A stretch of 64,000 nt of DNA from Acidobacteriota bacterium (GCA_020845575.1 JADLFL010000040.1:1-64000); one strand, 5' to 3'. Shown: positions 54,762 to 63,649, counted from the first letter of the stretch. Numbers and translations: made by a program. Notes: generated from the letters alone by a model not told the origin.

Positions 54762-55775
54762 ATGATGATCCGGCACCACGTCACGGGTGATGACGCCACA
54801 TGGCCCGAGCGCTACTCGCTCGAACAACTGCGCGCCGCCGCACTGCGCGGTGACGGCGAACCGGCGCGCCCGTTGGCGCTGGCACTCCTCTCGCGGGTCG
54901 ACTATCCACAGAAGGTGCGCGACATGACTCGCGTGCTCATGAACGACGGCGAGAGTCCACGCCTTCGCGGCATGGCGGCCACGACGCTGAGCCGGATTGG
55001 CACGCGCGCCGCAGTCAACGCGCTCGAACGCGCGCTGACGATAGACGAGGACGTGGCGCTGCGGAGCGTGCTGCAGGGCCTGTCGCTGGCGGGGACCGAG
55101 GCGTCGCGCCAGGCAGTCCAGCAGCTGTCGCGACGGCGCGGTGTGGTGGGTGCCGCCGTGCGGAACACGGGTGTGCTGCTGCGGCATCGATTGGGCGCAT
55201 CCGGCGCGGCTGTCGTACGGGCGGACAGCACGTTGCGCATCAACCCGACAACGGCCGTGCCGATCACGGTGCGCGCGGCGACGCGCACGCGGGCGATGCA
55301 GGCCGTCGAGCAGGTGACGAGCGACGTGCCGTCGCTGCGCCTGTCGGCCGCCAATGCCGTCGCCGTGAGGTGCCTCGATCGCGATCTGCTGTTCGTGTTC
55401 ACGACAGACGTCGCGGAGCGCGGCATGGCGCGACTCGTCGCCGCGAAGGCAGAGGCTGGCGTCGTGCTGTTGCGGCGGGTGCTCGAGGGGAGCGGGTGGG
55501 AGGTCAAGCACCACGTGCTCACGTCGCCCGAGCGCGACGGCACCATTCGCATCACCATCACGTCTGCGCGCGGACGTCCTCTCTACGCGGGCACGGCCAC
55601 CATCACCGGCGAGCGCGCGACGTTCGTCCTGCGGACCGTCGCCACGCGCGGCGTCGCGGCCATCGACCTGCGCGGCACGTTCGAGCGCGGGCGCCTGTCG
55701 TTCACCGAAGCGCGAACGGATCCGCGAATCAGACAACGCGCGCTCACGCCATCGCTGCTGGGCAGCAGGAAGTAG
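54762..55775 (+). CDS. Uncharacterised protein with HEAT-like helical repeats
   Basis: A 337-residue protein. The first half has helical, HEAT-like repeats: SPRLRGMAATTLSRIGTRAAVNALERAL, then DVALRSVLQGLSLAGTEASRQAVQQL. The second half is mixed and has no recognised domain (WEVKHHVLTSPERDGTIRITITSARGRPLYAG). GAGGAG at 54753-54758 supports the ATG at 54762 or 54765. The gene begins 7 bases after the protease stop. It may be a binding partner or regulator of the fibre or protease. Confidence 0.75.
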   Translation: MMIRHHVTGDDATWPERYSLEQLRAAALRGDGEPARPLALALLSRVDYPQKVRDMTRVLMNDGESPRLRGMAATTLSRIGTRAAVNALERALTIDEDVALRSVLQGLSLAGTEASRQAVQQLSRRRGVVGAAVRNTGVLLRHRLGASGAAVVRADSTLRINPTTAVPITVRAATRTRAMQAVEQVTSDVPSLRLSAANAVAVRCLDRDLLFVFTTDVAERGMARLVAAKAEAGVVLLRRVLEGSGWEVKHHVLTSPERDGTIRITITSARGRPLYAGTATITGERATFVLRTVATRGVAAIDLRGTFERGRLSFTEARTDPRIRQRALTPSLLGSRK

Positions 55776-55810
55776 CGCCTGAGCCCGCCGAAGGACGGAG
55801 AGCCGCGCCA

Positions 55811-55833
55811 TGGGTTGAAACCCCTGGCCTCCA
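55811..55833. repeat. Short palindromic intergenic repeat, copy A2
   Basis: Identical over 23 bases to 2551-2573 (GGGTTGAAACCC hairpin plus CTGGCCTCCA). It lies between the helical-repeat gene and the convergent SDR gene, just before the largest heptamer tract. Confidence 0.7.
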
Positions 55834-55840
55834 TAATCCT

Positions 55841-55920
55841 GTTGCCTGTTGCCGGTTGCCGGTTGCCGGTTGCCGGTTGCCGGTTGCCGGTGCCCGGTGC
55901 CCGGTGCCCGGTGCCCGGTG
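55841..55920. repeat. Largest heptamer tract: GTTGCCG x7 then GTGCCCG x4
   Basis: Eleven consecutive seven-base units: GTTGCCT, six GTTGCCG, then four GTGCCCG. The switch from one unit type to the other within one tract links the two sequence classes seen at other loci. It ends two bases before the SDR stop codon. Confidence 0.9.
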
Positions 55921-55922
55921 TA

Positions 55923-56675
55923 TCAATACGTCGACCGTCCGCCCGAGATGTCGAACACGGCGCCCGTCGAGAAGGAGTTCTCGGCGGAGACCAGCCACGT
56001 GGCCAGCGACGCGATCTCTTCGACGTGGACGAACCTGCCGCGCGGGATGCGGCTGCGCATGTACGCCACGTGTTCCGGCGTCATCTGTTCGAGGATGCGT
56101 GTCTCGGCCGCGGCAGGCGTGATGCAGTTGACGGCGATGTCGTGCGCCGCCAGTTCCTTTCCGAGCGACTTGGTCAGCGCCATCACGCCCGCCTTCGACG
56201 CGCTGTACGCCGACGCGTTCGGGTTGCCCTCCTTGCCCGCCACCGACGCGATCGCCACGATGCGGCCGTAACCGCGGGCGATCATCCCGGGCACGAGCGC
56301 GCGACAGCAGAGGAACGTGCCCGTCAGGTTGATGGCGAGGATCCGGTCCCAGTCAGGCAGCGGATACTCCCACGTGACGTGGTTCGGCCCGGCAATTCCC
56401 GCGTTGGCCACGAGGATGTCGACGTGGCCGGCGGTCGCCAGCGTCTCGCGTGTCGCGCCGTCGACGCGTGCGGCATCGGCGATGTCGACGATGACGGGCG
56501 TCACGCGTCCGAACGCGCCGAGCGCCGCGCAGGCCTCGGCCGCGGCGGCCGGATCGTGATCCCAGAGCCAGACGGCGGCCCCGGACCGCAGCAGGCGCTC
56601 CGCGATCGCGCGTCCGATGCCCTGAGCGCCGCCCGTGACCACGGCATGACGGGACGTGAGGTCGTACTGGTGCAT
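55923..56675 (-). CDS. SDR-family NAD(P) oxidoreductase
   Basis: A 250-residue classical short-chain dehydrogenase. The cofactor loop is VVTGGAQGIGRAIA (TGGAQGIG at 14-21), with NAG as VANAGIAG, the catalytic YSASK, and the C-terminal VFDISGGRSTY usual in 3-oxoacyl-ACP or sugar/alcohol dehydrogenases. An Asp at the end of strand 2 (WLWDHDP) favours NAD over NADP. Substrate cannot be named. It is divergent from uppS. Confidence 0.93.
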   Translation of the reverse strand: MHQYDLTSRHAVVTGGAQGIGRAIAERLLRSGAAVWLWDHDPAAAAEACAALGAFGRVTPVIVDIADAARVDGATRETLATAGHVDILVANAGIAGPNHVTWEYPLPDWDRILAINLTGTFLCCRALVPGMIARGYGRIVAIASVAGKEGNPNASAYSASKAGVMALTKSLGKELAAHDIAVNCITPAAAETRILEQMTPEHVAYMRSRIPRGRFVHVEEIASLATWLVSAENSFSTGAVFDISGGRSTY

Positions 56676-56734
56676 GTGGGGATTATCTGTCGCACCGGTG
56701 GCCTGCCGCGCCGAAGCGCCGCAGGCGCGAAGGC

Positions 56735-56755
56735 GTGCCCGGTGCCCGGTGCCCG
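56735..56755. repeat. Heptamer tract (GTGCCCG)x3
   Basis: Three perfect GTGCCCG units just upstream of the uppS start, in the gap shared with the SDR gene. A -10-like TAGAAT (56763-56768) follows and would give a very short leader. Confidence 0.75.
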
Positions 56756-56781
56756 GCCGGAGTTAGAATGTCCCCCGGCCC

Positions 56782-57579
56782 ATGGCGCTCGACCAACTGC
56801 TGAGCTGGCTGCCTCCAGACTCTCCGGATGCCGAACTGGCGCGGAGACTGGATGCCGACCGCCTGCCGAGGCACGTGGCCGTCATCATGGACGGCAACGG
56901 TCGCTGGGCCGGACAACGCCATCTCCCTCGCGTGGAAGGACACCGGGCCGGCACACGTGCCGTCAGGGAAGTGGTCGAGACATCGGCGCGCCTCGGCATC
57001 GGGTATGTCACGCTGTACGCGTTCTCCGTCGAGAACTGGAAGCGGCCCGCCTCCGAGGTCGCCACGCTGATGGCCCTGCTGAAGCGCTACCTCAGGGCCG
57101 AACTCGAGACGCTGCTTGCCAACAACATCCGCCTCAACATCATCGGCCGCACGCAGGAGCTCGCGCCCGACGTCCAGCACGAGCTGCACGTGGCGATGGA
57201 GCGCACCAGCCGTAACACGGGGACGGTGCTGACCATCGCCCTGAACTACGGCGGGCGCGCCGAGATCGTCGATGCCGTGCGCCGGGCGATCGCGGATGGC
57301 CTCGCGCCCGACGACATCGACGAGGCCCGCTTCGGCCGCCTGCTGTCCACGCACGACATCCCGGATCCCGACCTGCTGATCCGGACCTCCGGCGAGATGC
57401 GCGTGAGCAACTTCCTCCTCTGGCAGATCGCCTACAGCGAGATCTACGTCACCGAGACCTTCTGGCCCGACTTCCGGCGGACGCACCTGTTCGAAGCTCT
57501 GCTCGACTATCAGCGTCGCGAGCGACGCTACGGGGGGATCGCCGCCGCGCCGGTGGATCCCGTGGCTGCAGGCCGGTGA
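56782..57579 (+). CDS. uppS: Isoprenyl transferase (undecaprenyl diphosphate synthase)
   Basis: A 265-residue cis-prenyltransferase that makes the C55 lipid carrier for peptidoglycan and surface sugars. The diphosphate-binding start is VAVIMDGNGRWA (Asp37). YVTLYAFSVENWKRP, ALNYGGRAEIVDAVR and DLLIRTSGEMRVSNFLLWQIAYSEIYVT are family segments. It begins the uppS-cdsA-dxr-rseP operon, with a 4-base overlap into cdsA. Confidence 0.97.
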   Translation: MALDQLLSWLPPDSPDAELARRLDADRLPRHVAVIMDGNGRWAGQRHLPRVEGHRAGTRAVREVVETSARLGIGYVTLYAFSVENWKRPASEVATLMALLKRYLRAELETLLANNIRLNIIGRTQELAPDVQHELHVAMERTSRNTGTVLTIALNYGGRAEIVDAVRRAIADGLAPDDIDEARFGRLLSTHDIPDPDLLIRTSGEMRVSNFLLWQIAYSEIYVTETFWPDFRRTHLFEALLDYQRRERRYGGIAAAPVDPVAAGR

Positions 57580-58376
57580 CGCGCATCATCAGCGGGCTCG
57601 TCCTGCTGTCCCTCGTGGTCGGCGTGTTCTGGTTCCTCCCACCGTGGGGGACTGCCGCATTCGCCTTCGTCGCGCTCCTGCTGAGCCTGCGTGAGTACGC
57701 GACGCTCGTCGAACGCACTGGCCTCGACGTTGTCCCCGGCGTGTCGGCGGTCCTCAGCGTCGGCATGTTCCTGGTCCTCGTCTGTCACCTGCCGGCGTCC
57801 CACTGGATGCTCGGGAGTGCCGTCGCGACGGGTGGCGCGCTCGTGGCACGCGGCCGGGTCCCCGCGCAGGCGACGGCCGTTGCGGCGGCCATGCTGTTCC
57901 CCGTGGCCTATCTCGGGATGGGCATCGCCACGGTGCCGCTCGTGAGGGAGGCCTACGGCGCTCCGGCCCTGATGACGCTGTTCCTGACGCAGATCGGCAG
58001 CGATACGGCGCAGTACTACACCGGTCGCGCGTTCGGTCGCGTGCCCCTCGCTGCCGCGCTCAGTCCGAAGAAGACGCGCGAGGGCGCGCTCGGGGGACTC
58101 GTGGCCGGCGCTGTGGTCATGTTGGCGTTCGGGCGACTGTGGCTGCCGGGCATCGCGCCGTGGCACCTCGCGATCCTCGGCGTTGCCGTGGCGATCGTGG
58201 GCATTGCGGGCGATCTCTTCGAATCCATGCTCAAGCGCAGCGCCGACGTGAAAGACGCGTCGGACCTGATTCCGGGCCATGGCGGCATGCTGGATCGCAT
58301 CGACTCGCTGCTGTTCACGATGCCGCTCTACTACATCGCCCTCCAGTGGCTCTGGCCCGCCGGGCCGGGCGCATGA
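57576..58376 (+). CDS. cdsA: Phosphatidate cytidylyltransferase
   Basis: This 266-residue membrane enzyme makes CDP-diacylglycerol, the phospholipid precursor. It has about seven membrane helices and the signature GDLFESMLKRSADVKD with DLIPGHGGMLDRIDS near the C-terminus. It starts with GTG at 57576, overlapping uppS. Its stop overlaps the dxr ATG (ATGA). Confidence 0.95.
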   Translation: MTRIISGLVLLSLVVGVFWFLPPWGTAAFAFVALLLSLREYATLVERTGLDVVPGVSAVLSVGMFLVLVCHLPASHWMLGSAVATGGALVARGRVPAQATAVAAAMLFPVAYLGMGIATVPLVREAYGAPALMTLFLTQIGSDTAQYYTGRAFGRVPLAAALSPKKTREGALGGLVAGAVVMLAFGRLWLPGIAPWHLAILGVAVAIVGIAGDLFESMLKRSADVKDASDLIPGHGGMLDRIDSLLFTMPLYYIALQWLWPAGPGA

Positions 58377-59572
58377 TCCGGCTCGCCATTCTCGGCAGCA
58401 CGGGGTCCATCGGCGTCAGCGCCCTTGACGTGGTGGCCGCGCATCCCGGCCGGTTCGACGTTGTGGGTCTTGCCGCCGGCGGCAACATCGGCGCCATGCA
58501 GGCGCAGGTGGCCGCCGTTCGCCCGCGCGCCGTGGCGATGGCCACCGACCAGGCGCTCCGCGCCGTTGAGGACGCGCTGCCGGCAGACGTGCGGCAGGGC
58601 GTGGCGACGTGGGCGTCCGGCCGCGAAAGCCTGTCGGCGGTGGCCACGCACCCGGACGTCGACGTGGTGCTCTGCGCCTGTTCCGGCACCGAAGCGCTCG
58701 AAGCCGTGCTCGCCGCGATCGACGCGGGCAAGCGCATCGCGCTCGCCAACAAGGAAGTGCTCGTGATGGCGGGTGCCCTGGTGATGGCCCGGGCGCGGGC
58801 GCGCGGCGTGGACATCCTTCCGGTGGACAGCGAGCACAACGCCATCCACCAGTGCCTGGCCGGGCACTCGCAGTCGCACGTGCGCCGCCTGGTCCTGACG
58901 GCCTCCGGTGGCCCCTTCCGCACGCTGCCCGTCGAAGCGCTGTCGACCGTCACCGCCGCCGACGCGCTCAGCCACCCCACGTGGAAGATGGGCCGGAAGA
59001 TCACCGTGGATTCGGCGACGATGATGAACAAGGGGTTGGAGGTGATCGAGGCGCGCTGGCTCTTCGACGTCCCGCCTGACCGCATCGACGTCGTGATCCA
59101 CCCGCAGTCGGTGGTGCACTCGATGGTGGAGTTCGAGGACGGCTCGCTGCTCGCGCAGCTAGGCGTCACCGACATGAAGCTGCCGATCCAGTACGCCTTC
59201 ACGTGGCCCGACAGGTGGGAGAGCCCCGTTCCGCGTCTCGACTGGCGGCAAGGGCTCGACCTGCGGTTCGAGGCACCAGATGCGGGCCGATTCCCGTGTC
59301 TGGACCTGGCTTACGCGGCCCTGCGTGCCGGCGGCGCCGCCCCCGTGGTATTGAACGCGGCCAACGAAATCGCCGTAGCGTCTTTTCTGGAGGGCTTCAC
59401 ACCCTTCACGGGCATCGCGTCGACGGTTGCCGAGGTGCTGGAGGAGGCGGCCGGTCGGGTGCTCGACAGTACGTCGCTCCCGGCCATCCGCGACGTGGAC
59501 ACATGGGCCCGGCGCGCGGCGGCGGCCAGGCTGGGCACTGTAGAATCGACAGGACGAGGCAAGACGGCGTGA
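58373..59572 (+). CDS. dxr: 1-deoxy-D-xylulose-5-phosphate reductoisomerase
   Basis: The 399-residue enzyme forms 2-C-methylerythritol 4-phosphate in the MEP isoprenoid pathway. Visible are the NADPH loop LGSTGSIGVSALDV, ALANKEVLVMAG, metal site PVDSEHNAIHQCL, LTASGGPFR and KMGRKITVDSATMMNKGLEVIEA. Overlaps at both ends tie it to cdsA and rseP. Since its product feeds uppS, the operon couples precursor and carrier synthesis. Confidence 0.97.
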   Translation: MIRLAILGSTGSIGVSALDVVAAHPGRFDVVGLAAGGNIGAMQAQVAAVRPRAVAMATDQALRAVEDALPADVRQGVATWASGRESLSAVATHPDVDVVLCACSGTEALEAVLAAIDAGKRIALANKEVLVMAGALVMARARARGVDILPVDSEHNAIHQCLAGHSQSHVRRLVLTASGGPFRTLPVEALSTVTAADALSHPTWKMGRKITVDSATMMNKGLEVIEARWLFDVPPDRIDVVIHPQSVVHSMVEFEDGSLLAQLGVTDMKLPIQYAFTWPDRWESPVPRLDWRQGLDLRFEAPDAGRFPCLDLAYAALRAGGAAPVVLNAANEIAVASFLEGFTPFTGIASTVAEVLEEAAGRVLDSTSLPAIRDVDTWARRAAAARLGTVESTGRGKTA

Positions 59573-60894
59573 CAAATCTGTGGGCCTTTCTCTTCGTGCT
59601 CGGCGTGCTCGTGTTCGTGCACGAACTGGGACATTTCCTGCTCGCGCGCTGGAACGGCGTGCGCGTGCTCACGTTCTCGCTCGGGTTCGGCCCGAAGCTG
59701 CTGAAGTTCACCCGCGGCGGCACGGAGTACTGCATCAGCGCGATTCCGCTCGGCGGCTACGTGAAGATGGCCGGCGAGACGGTGGAGGACGAGCGCTCCG
59801 GCGCTTCCGACGAGTTCCTCTCGAAGACCAAGTGGCAGCGCTTCCAGGTCCTCATCGCCGGTCCGGCGATGAACCTGCTCCTGGCCGTGGGCCTGATGAC
59901 GTTCGTCAACTGGAGCGGTGCCACCGAACCGGCGTTCGAGCAGCGCACGCCCGTTGTCGGTCGCGTGCTCCCCGGATCGGCCGCCGAGAAGGCCGGCATC
60001 CAGTCGGGCGACGTCATCGTGTCGTTTGCCGACAAGGCGGTGGAGACGTGGCAGGGCCTGCAGATGCGTGTGGTGCCGCGCGCCAACCGCGAGGTGCCCA
60101 TTGTCGTGCGCCGCGGTGGGGAGTCGCACCAGTTCACCATCGTCCCAGAGGCGCAGACCAAGTACGAGATCGGGGATCTGGGGATCGGACCGGTCCTTCA
60201 CCCGGAAGTCGCAGACGTCATCAAGGGCAGCGCTGCCGAGGCCGCCGGGTTGCTCGCCGGGGACGTGATCGTGTCGTTCAACGGCACCGACACGCAGGGG
60301 TACACGCTCGACCAGATGATCGGCGAGATCGGCAAGCTCGCCGGGCAGCAGGTACCGGTCCGGATTCTGCGCGGCGGATCCGCCCAGGAGTTGCTGGTGA
60401 CTCCACGGGAGACGGACGGCGTCGGGCGCATCGGTGCGCATCTCCGTGCGTTCGAGACCGTGAGTATCCAGCCGGGGTTCGTGCAGGCCTTCGGCATGAG
60501 CCTGAAGCAGAACTGGGAGTGGACGGCGATGATCGGCGAGACGCTGGTCGGCCTGTTCACTGCCGAGACGTCGCCGCGCCAGCTGGTGGGGCCGCTCGGG
60601 ATCGCCGAGGTCGCGGGCGGTGCCGCCTCCGTGGGCTGGGCCGCGTTGTTCGGTACGATGGCGATGATCAGTCTGAACCTCGGGCTGCTCAACCTGATGC
60701 CGATCCCGATCCTCGACGGCGGGCACATCACCATCCTGGCCATCGAGGGCCTCGCACGCCGTGACTTCAGCGTGCGCGTGAAGGAACGCATGCTGATGGC
60801 CGGCTTTGCCGCCCTCATGCTGCTGATGGTCACTGTCCTCTACAACGACCTGCGCCGCGTGGAGTGGCTCAGCCGTCTGTTGAGCGGCAGCTGA
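59569..60894 (+). CDS. rseP: RseP-type site-2 intramembrane zinc protease
   Basis: A 441-residue membrane protease. HELGH (18-22) is in the first helix, LGFGPKLLKF follows, then GGYVKMAGE. Two PDZ domains (about 115-290) carry the GVLPGSAAEKAGIQSGDVIVSF type, and LNLMPIPILDGGH supplies the third ligand. It cuts anti-sigma factors or signal peptides in membranes. The GTG overlaps the dxr stop (GTGA). Having two PDZ domains is like the E. coli protein. Confidence 0.96.
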   Translation: MTNLWAFLFVLGVLVFVHELGHFLLARWNGVRVLTFSLGFGPKLLKFTRGGTEYCISAIPLGGYVKMAGETVEDERSGASDEFLSKTKWQRFQVLIAGPAMNLLLAVGLMTFVNWSGATEPAFEQRTPVVGRVLPGSAAEKAGIQSGDVIVSFADKAVETWQGLQMRVVPRANREVPIVVRRGGESHQFTIVPEAQTKYEIGDLGIGPVLHPEVADVIKGSAAEAAGLLAGDVIVSFNGTDTQGYTLDQMIGEIGKLAGQQVPVRILRGGSAQELLVTPRETDGVGRIGAHLRAFETVSIQPGFVQAFGMSLKQNWEWTAMIGETLVGLFTAETSPRQLVGPLGIAEVAGGAASVGWAALFGTMAMISLNLGLLNLMPIPILDGGHITILAIEGLARRDFSVRVKERMLMAGFAALMLLMVTVLYNDLRRVEWLSRLLSGS

Positions 60895-60914
60895 TGGCCA
60901 CGAAGGGAGACACC

Positions 60915-61772
60915 ATGACGAAGATCGGACGCGCCGCGCGAGCGGCGATGCTGGGAGTGCTGTTGCCCGTGACCGCCTGGGCGCAGGCGACGCAAGCGGA
61001 CATCGACGCCCTGCAGACGCAGGTTGGTACGGTTGCGCAGCGGATCGAGCAACTGCAGCAAACGGATCCCGCGAAGGCCGCCACGCTGGCGCGTGACCTC
61101 GACCTCGTGAAGGACGATGTGGCGTACCTGCGGGTGCGGCTGCGCCGCGAGAACAGCGTGCCGGGCGCCGAAGTGAGCGCCGTGCGCCAGCGCCTGGCGT
61201 CGCTCGAGCAGGAAGCGTCCGGGACGGCGCTGCGCGAAGCGGCTCCAGCGACGCGGTCGGGCGAGATCGCCGTCGGTCAGGAACTCGATGCACGACTGCA
61301 GATGCCGCTCAGCTCGCAGACGGCGGAAGTCGAGGACCGCTTCGAGGCCACCACGATGGTGGACCTGTATCAGGGCGACGCGCTGCTCGTGCCTGCCGGG
61401 TCGGTGCTGCGTGGCGTGGTGAGCGCGGTGGAGCGCGCCTCGCGCGTGGATCGCCGCGGCAGCCTGACCCTCACCTTCGATCAGATGACGGTCGGCGGAC
61501 AGACCTACAGGATCCGCGCGTCGGTGACGCAGGCGATCGAGGGCAAGGGCATCAAGGGCGAGGTGGGCAAGATGACCGCCGGTGCGGCGGCCGGTGCGAT
61601 CATCGGCGGCATCCTGGGTGGATTCCAGGGGGCCGCGCTCGGCATCGCGATTGGCGGTGGCGGCTCGCTCATCGCCCTTCCCGGCACGAACGTGAAGGTC
61701 GAGGCCGGCACGGTGCTGCGCGTCAGGTTCGACGCGCCCGTCGTGCTCGCCGGTTCGCCCGCGGTCCAGTAA
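60915..61772 (+). CDS. Secreted coiled-coil/glycine-zipper protein
   Basis: This 285-residue protein has a signal peptide (to about residue 24, PVTAWAQ). A coiled-coil stretch (about 25-90, DIDALQTQVGTVAQRIEQLQQ) follows, then a beta domain with AVGQELDARLQMPLSSQTAEVEDRFEATTMVDLYQGDALLVPAGSVLRGVV, and a glycine-zipper GAAAGAIIGGILGGFQGAALGIAIGGGGSL. The middle part looks like TrbI/VirB10-type beta domains seen in other envelope proteins. The ATG at 60915 with GGGAG upstream starts the signal. It follows rseP by 20 bases. Confidence 0.75.
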   Translation: MTKIGRAARAAMLGVLLPVTAWAQATQADIDALQTQVGTVAQRIEQLQQTDPAKAATLARDLDLVKDDVAYLRVRLRRENSVPGAEVSAVRQRLASLEQEASGTALREAAPATRSGEIAVGQELDARLQMPLSSQTAEVEDRFEATTMVDLYQGDALLVPAGSVLRGVVSAVERASRVDRRGSLTLTFDQMTVGGQTYRIRASVTQAIEGKGIKGEVGKMTAGAAAGAIIGGILGGFQGAALGIAIGGGGSLIALPGTNVKVEAGTVLRVRFDAPVVLAGSPAVQ

Positions 61773-61793
61773 GCCGGGCCCGACCCCTCACGC

Positions 61794-62672
61794 TCAGCTG
61801 CGCGGGGCCTGATAGGAGCGCCTGCCCCGGGCCGTCAGGCCCGGGCGGGTGAGCCGCACCTCTATCTTGTGGACCTTCCCGTCGGTCCGCGGCTCGAACC
61901 CGAGCAGGTACTGGCTGTGGAGTTCCTGCGCCACGCGCGTGAACGTGGGACCGAGGTCGTCGGTGTCGCGCAGTTCGAAGTAGCCCCCGCCCGTCTCGTC
62001 GGCCATCTTGCGCAGCGCACCGTCGGGCCGCGTCCTGATGCCCTGCATCATCGACTGCAGCCCGATTCCGTAAATCATCACTTCCTCGTCGCGCGCGCGG
62101 CGCAGCACCTCGCCCTGGCCGCCGCGGCTCGCCGTGTCGGCGCCGTCGGTGAACGCGAGGATCACCTTGCGTCCTTCGATGTCCTTCAGTTCGTCGAGGC
62201 TGAAGAGAATCGCGTCGAACAGGCGCGTCGGGTTGCCGAACTGCATGTCGCGGATCGACGCGATCAGCATGTCGCGGTCGTTGCTGAAGTCGCTGAGGAA
62301 GGCGATCTTGTCGTTGAAATAGCCGATGCGGGCCTTGTCTTCGGGCAGCAGCCGGATCACGAACTGTTCGGCCGCCTGCTTCAGCAACTCCAGCGTCATC
62401 GTCATGCTGCCGCTGGAGTCGAGCATGACGGCGACGGTCACCGGCTGGATCTGGTTGTCGAAGATGCCGATCGGCACCTTGACCTTCTCGTCGTAGATTT
62501 CGAAGTCCGACTGCTCGAGGCCCGGCACGAGGCGCTTGTTCGCGTCGGTGACGGTGACGTACACAGGCACGTTCTGCGCACCGATGCGGAACGTCGGCTG
62601 CTGCGCACCGAGCCGGCTGGCGACGCCGAGAGACAATGGGACCGAGAACAGCACATCGCGCCGGGTGAGCAT
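61794..62672 (-). CDS. VWFA-domain secreted protein (acidobacterial TIGR03436-like)
   Basis: A 292-residue protein with a TRRDVLFSVPLSLGVASRLGAQ signal. Family-like PVYVTVTDANKRLVPGLEQSDFEIYDEKVKVPI follows, then a VWA domain with MIDAS DSSGSM and a C-terminal YLLGFEPRTDGKVHKIEVRLTRPGL. Large paralogous sets of this type are common in Acidobacteria; function is unknown. The in-frame ATG at 62699 would add nine residues. Its start is within a few bases of the divergent neighbour's start. Confidence 0.88.
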   Translation of the reverse strand: MLTRRDVLFSVPLSLGVASRLGAQQPTFRIGAQNVPVYVTVTDANKRLVPGLEQSDFEIYDEKVKVPIGIFDNQIQPVTVAVMLDSSGSMTMTLELLKQAAEQFVIRLLPEDKARIGYFNDKIAFLSDFSNDRDMLIASIRDMQFGNPTRLFDAILFSLDELKDIEGRKVILAFTDGADTASRGGQGEVLRRARDEEVMIYGIGLQSMMQGIRTRPDGALRKMADETGGGYFELRDTDDLGPTFTRVAQELHSQYLLGFEPRTDGKVHKIEVRLTRPGLTARGRRSYQAPRS

Positions 62673-63636
62673 GCGTACAAGCGTAGCAAAAGGATGCATG
62701 GCCGTTGTCACGGGAGTGTGGTTCGCGCTGGCCGCTCCGGCGGCAGGCCAGAGCGGTGGCGGCCCGTCGCCGCGCGCGTCCCTCCGGGTCGAACCGTTGC
62801 TGGGTCAGGCAGACCTCGCGCTCTGGCGTGTGCAGCCGGCGCAGGCTGAGGGGCTCGTGGACAGCCGCCTGCGCGTCGAGCAGGCTGGCCGTACGACCGA
62901 GATCCCGCTCGATGGGTCGATCACCGCGCGGAGAGCACGCGCGATCGGTGCGGTCCGTCTCCTGCCCTCGACAGGCCGGGTGCTCCTGCACCTCGATCCC
63001 CATCACGATGCGTCGGGGCTCCTCGTCGTGGACCTCGTCGCTGGCGCGGTGGTGGATGCCGTCACGGCGCGCGACCTGGTGCCGTCGCCGGACGGACGGT
63101 ACTGGGCGTTCGAGGAGCACGCCGTGCGCAGCCAGGAGCAGTGGCCGCACACGGAAACGGTCTACGCCGTGTACGATGCCGCTGCGTCACCCGAAGCCAA
63201 CGCCAGGCCCTGTCCGACAGCCGACGACAGGTGTCGTGGCGAAGTGCTCTTCCTGCCGGACAGGCTCGCATTGTGTCGGCAGGTGGCGGTGGCGCGAGGC
63301 GGATCGTGCCTCACGGCGGATCGGCCGCCGCGACACGCGCGCCGTTCGCCGTTCGTCTGGCTGTCGAGCAGGGAACTGGCGTGGGTGGACGTGGATCTGG
63401 TGGCGCAGGAGGCAACGCTCGTCCTCGCCACGATGCACCCGGGCGCGCCGGCCACGATACGCGCGGTGAGGCTGGAGCGCTCGCGCGTGATCGAGGACGT
63501 GGATGTGCCACCCGTACGTGAGGCGTGGACGATCGAAACCATCACGCGCGACGACGATGCGTCGCGCGTGTGGCTGCAGTTCAGGAATCCCCTGCCGCAG
63601 GCGCCAGGACGGCGTCTCGGCGTTCGCATCTTCTGA
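62671..63636 (+). CDS. Secreted protein of unknown function
   Basis: A 321-residue protein beginning MRTSVAKGCMAVVTGVWFALAAPAAGQ in two parts: a charged start and hydrophobic core, giving a good signal peptide from the ATG at 62671. The ATG at 62698 has AGGA at short distance and is an alternative. The body is beta-rich, has VAGAVVDAVTARDLVPSPDGRYWAFEE (a propeller-like phrase), and four to six Cys residues in the middle. No family was recognised. It precedes an amidohydrolase and may share its operon. Confidence 0.7.
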   Translation: MRTSVAKGCMAVVTGVWFALAAPAAGQSGGGPSPRASLRVEPLLGQADLALWRVQPAQAEGLVDSRLRVEQAGRTTEIPLDGSITARRARAIGAVRLLPSTGRVLLHLDPHHDASGLLVVDLVAGAVVDAVTARDLVPSPDGRYWAFEEHAVRSQEQWPHTETVYAVYDAAASPEANARPCPTADDRCRGEVLFLPDRLALCRQVAVARGGSCLTADRPPRHARRSPFVWLSSRELAWVDVDLVAQEATLVLATMHPGAPATIRAVRLERSRVIEDVDVPPVREAWTIETITRDDDASRVWLQFRNPLPQAPGRRLGVRIF

Positions 63637-63649
63637 GAGGTTCGTCGCG

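Noticed and set aside
55841..55920. Heptamer tract as a possible CRISPR or origin iteron array
   Set aside because: Units are seven bases without spacers, similar tracts occur in many gaps, and no cas, dnaA or rep gene is near.
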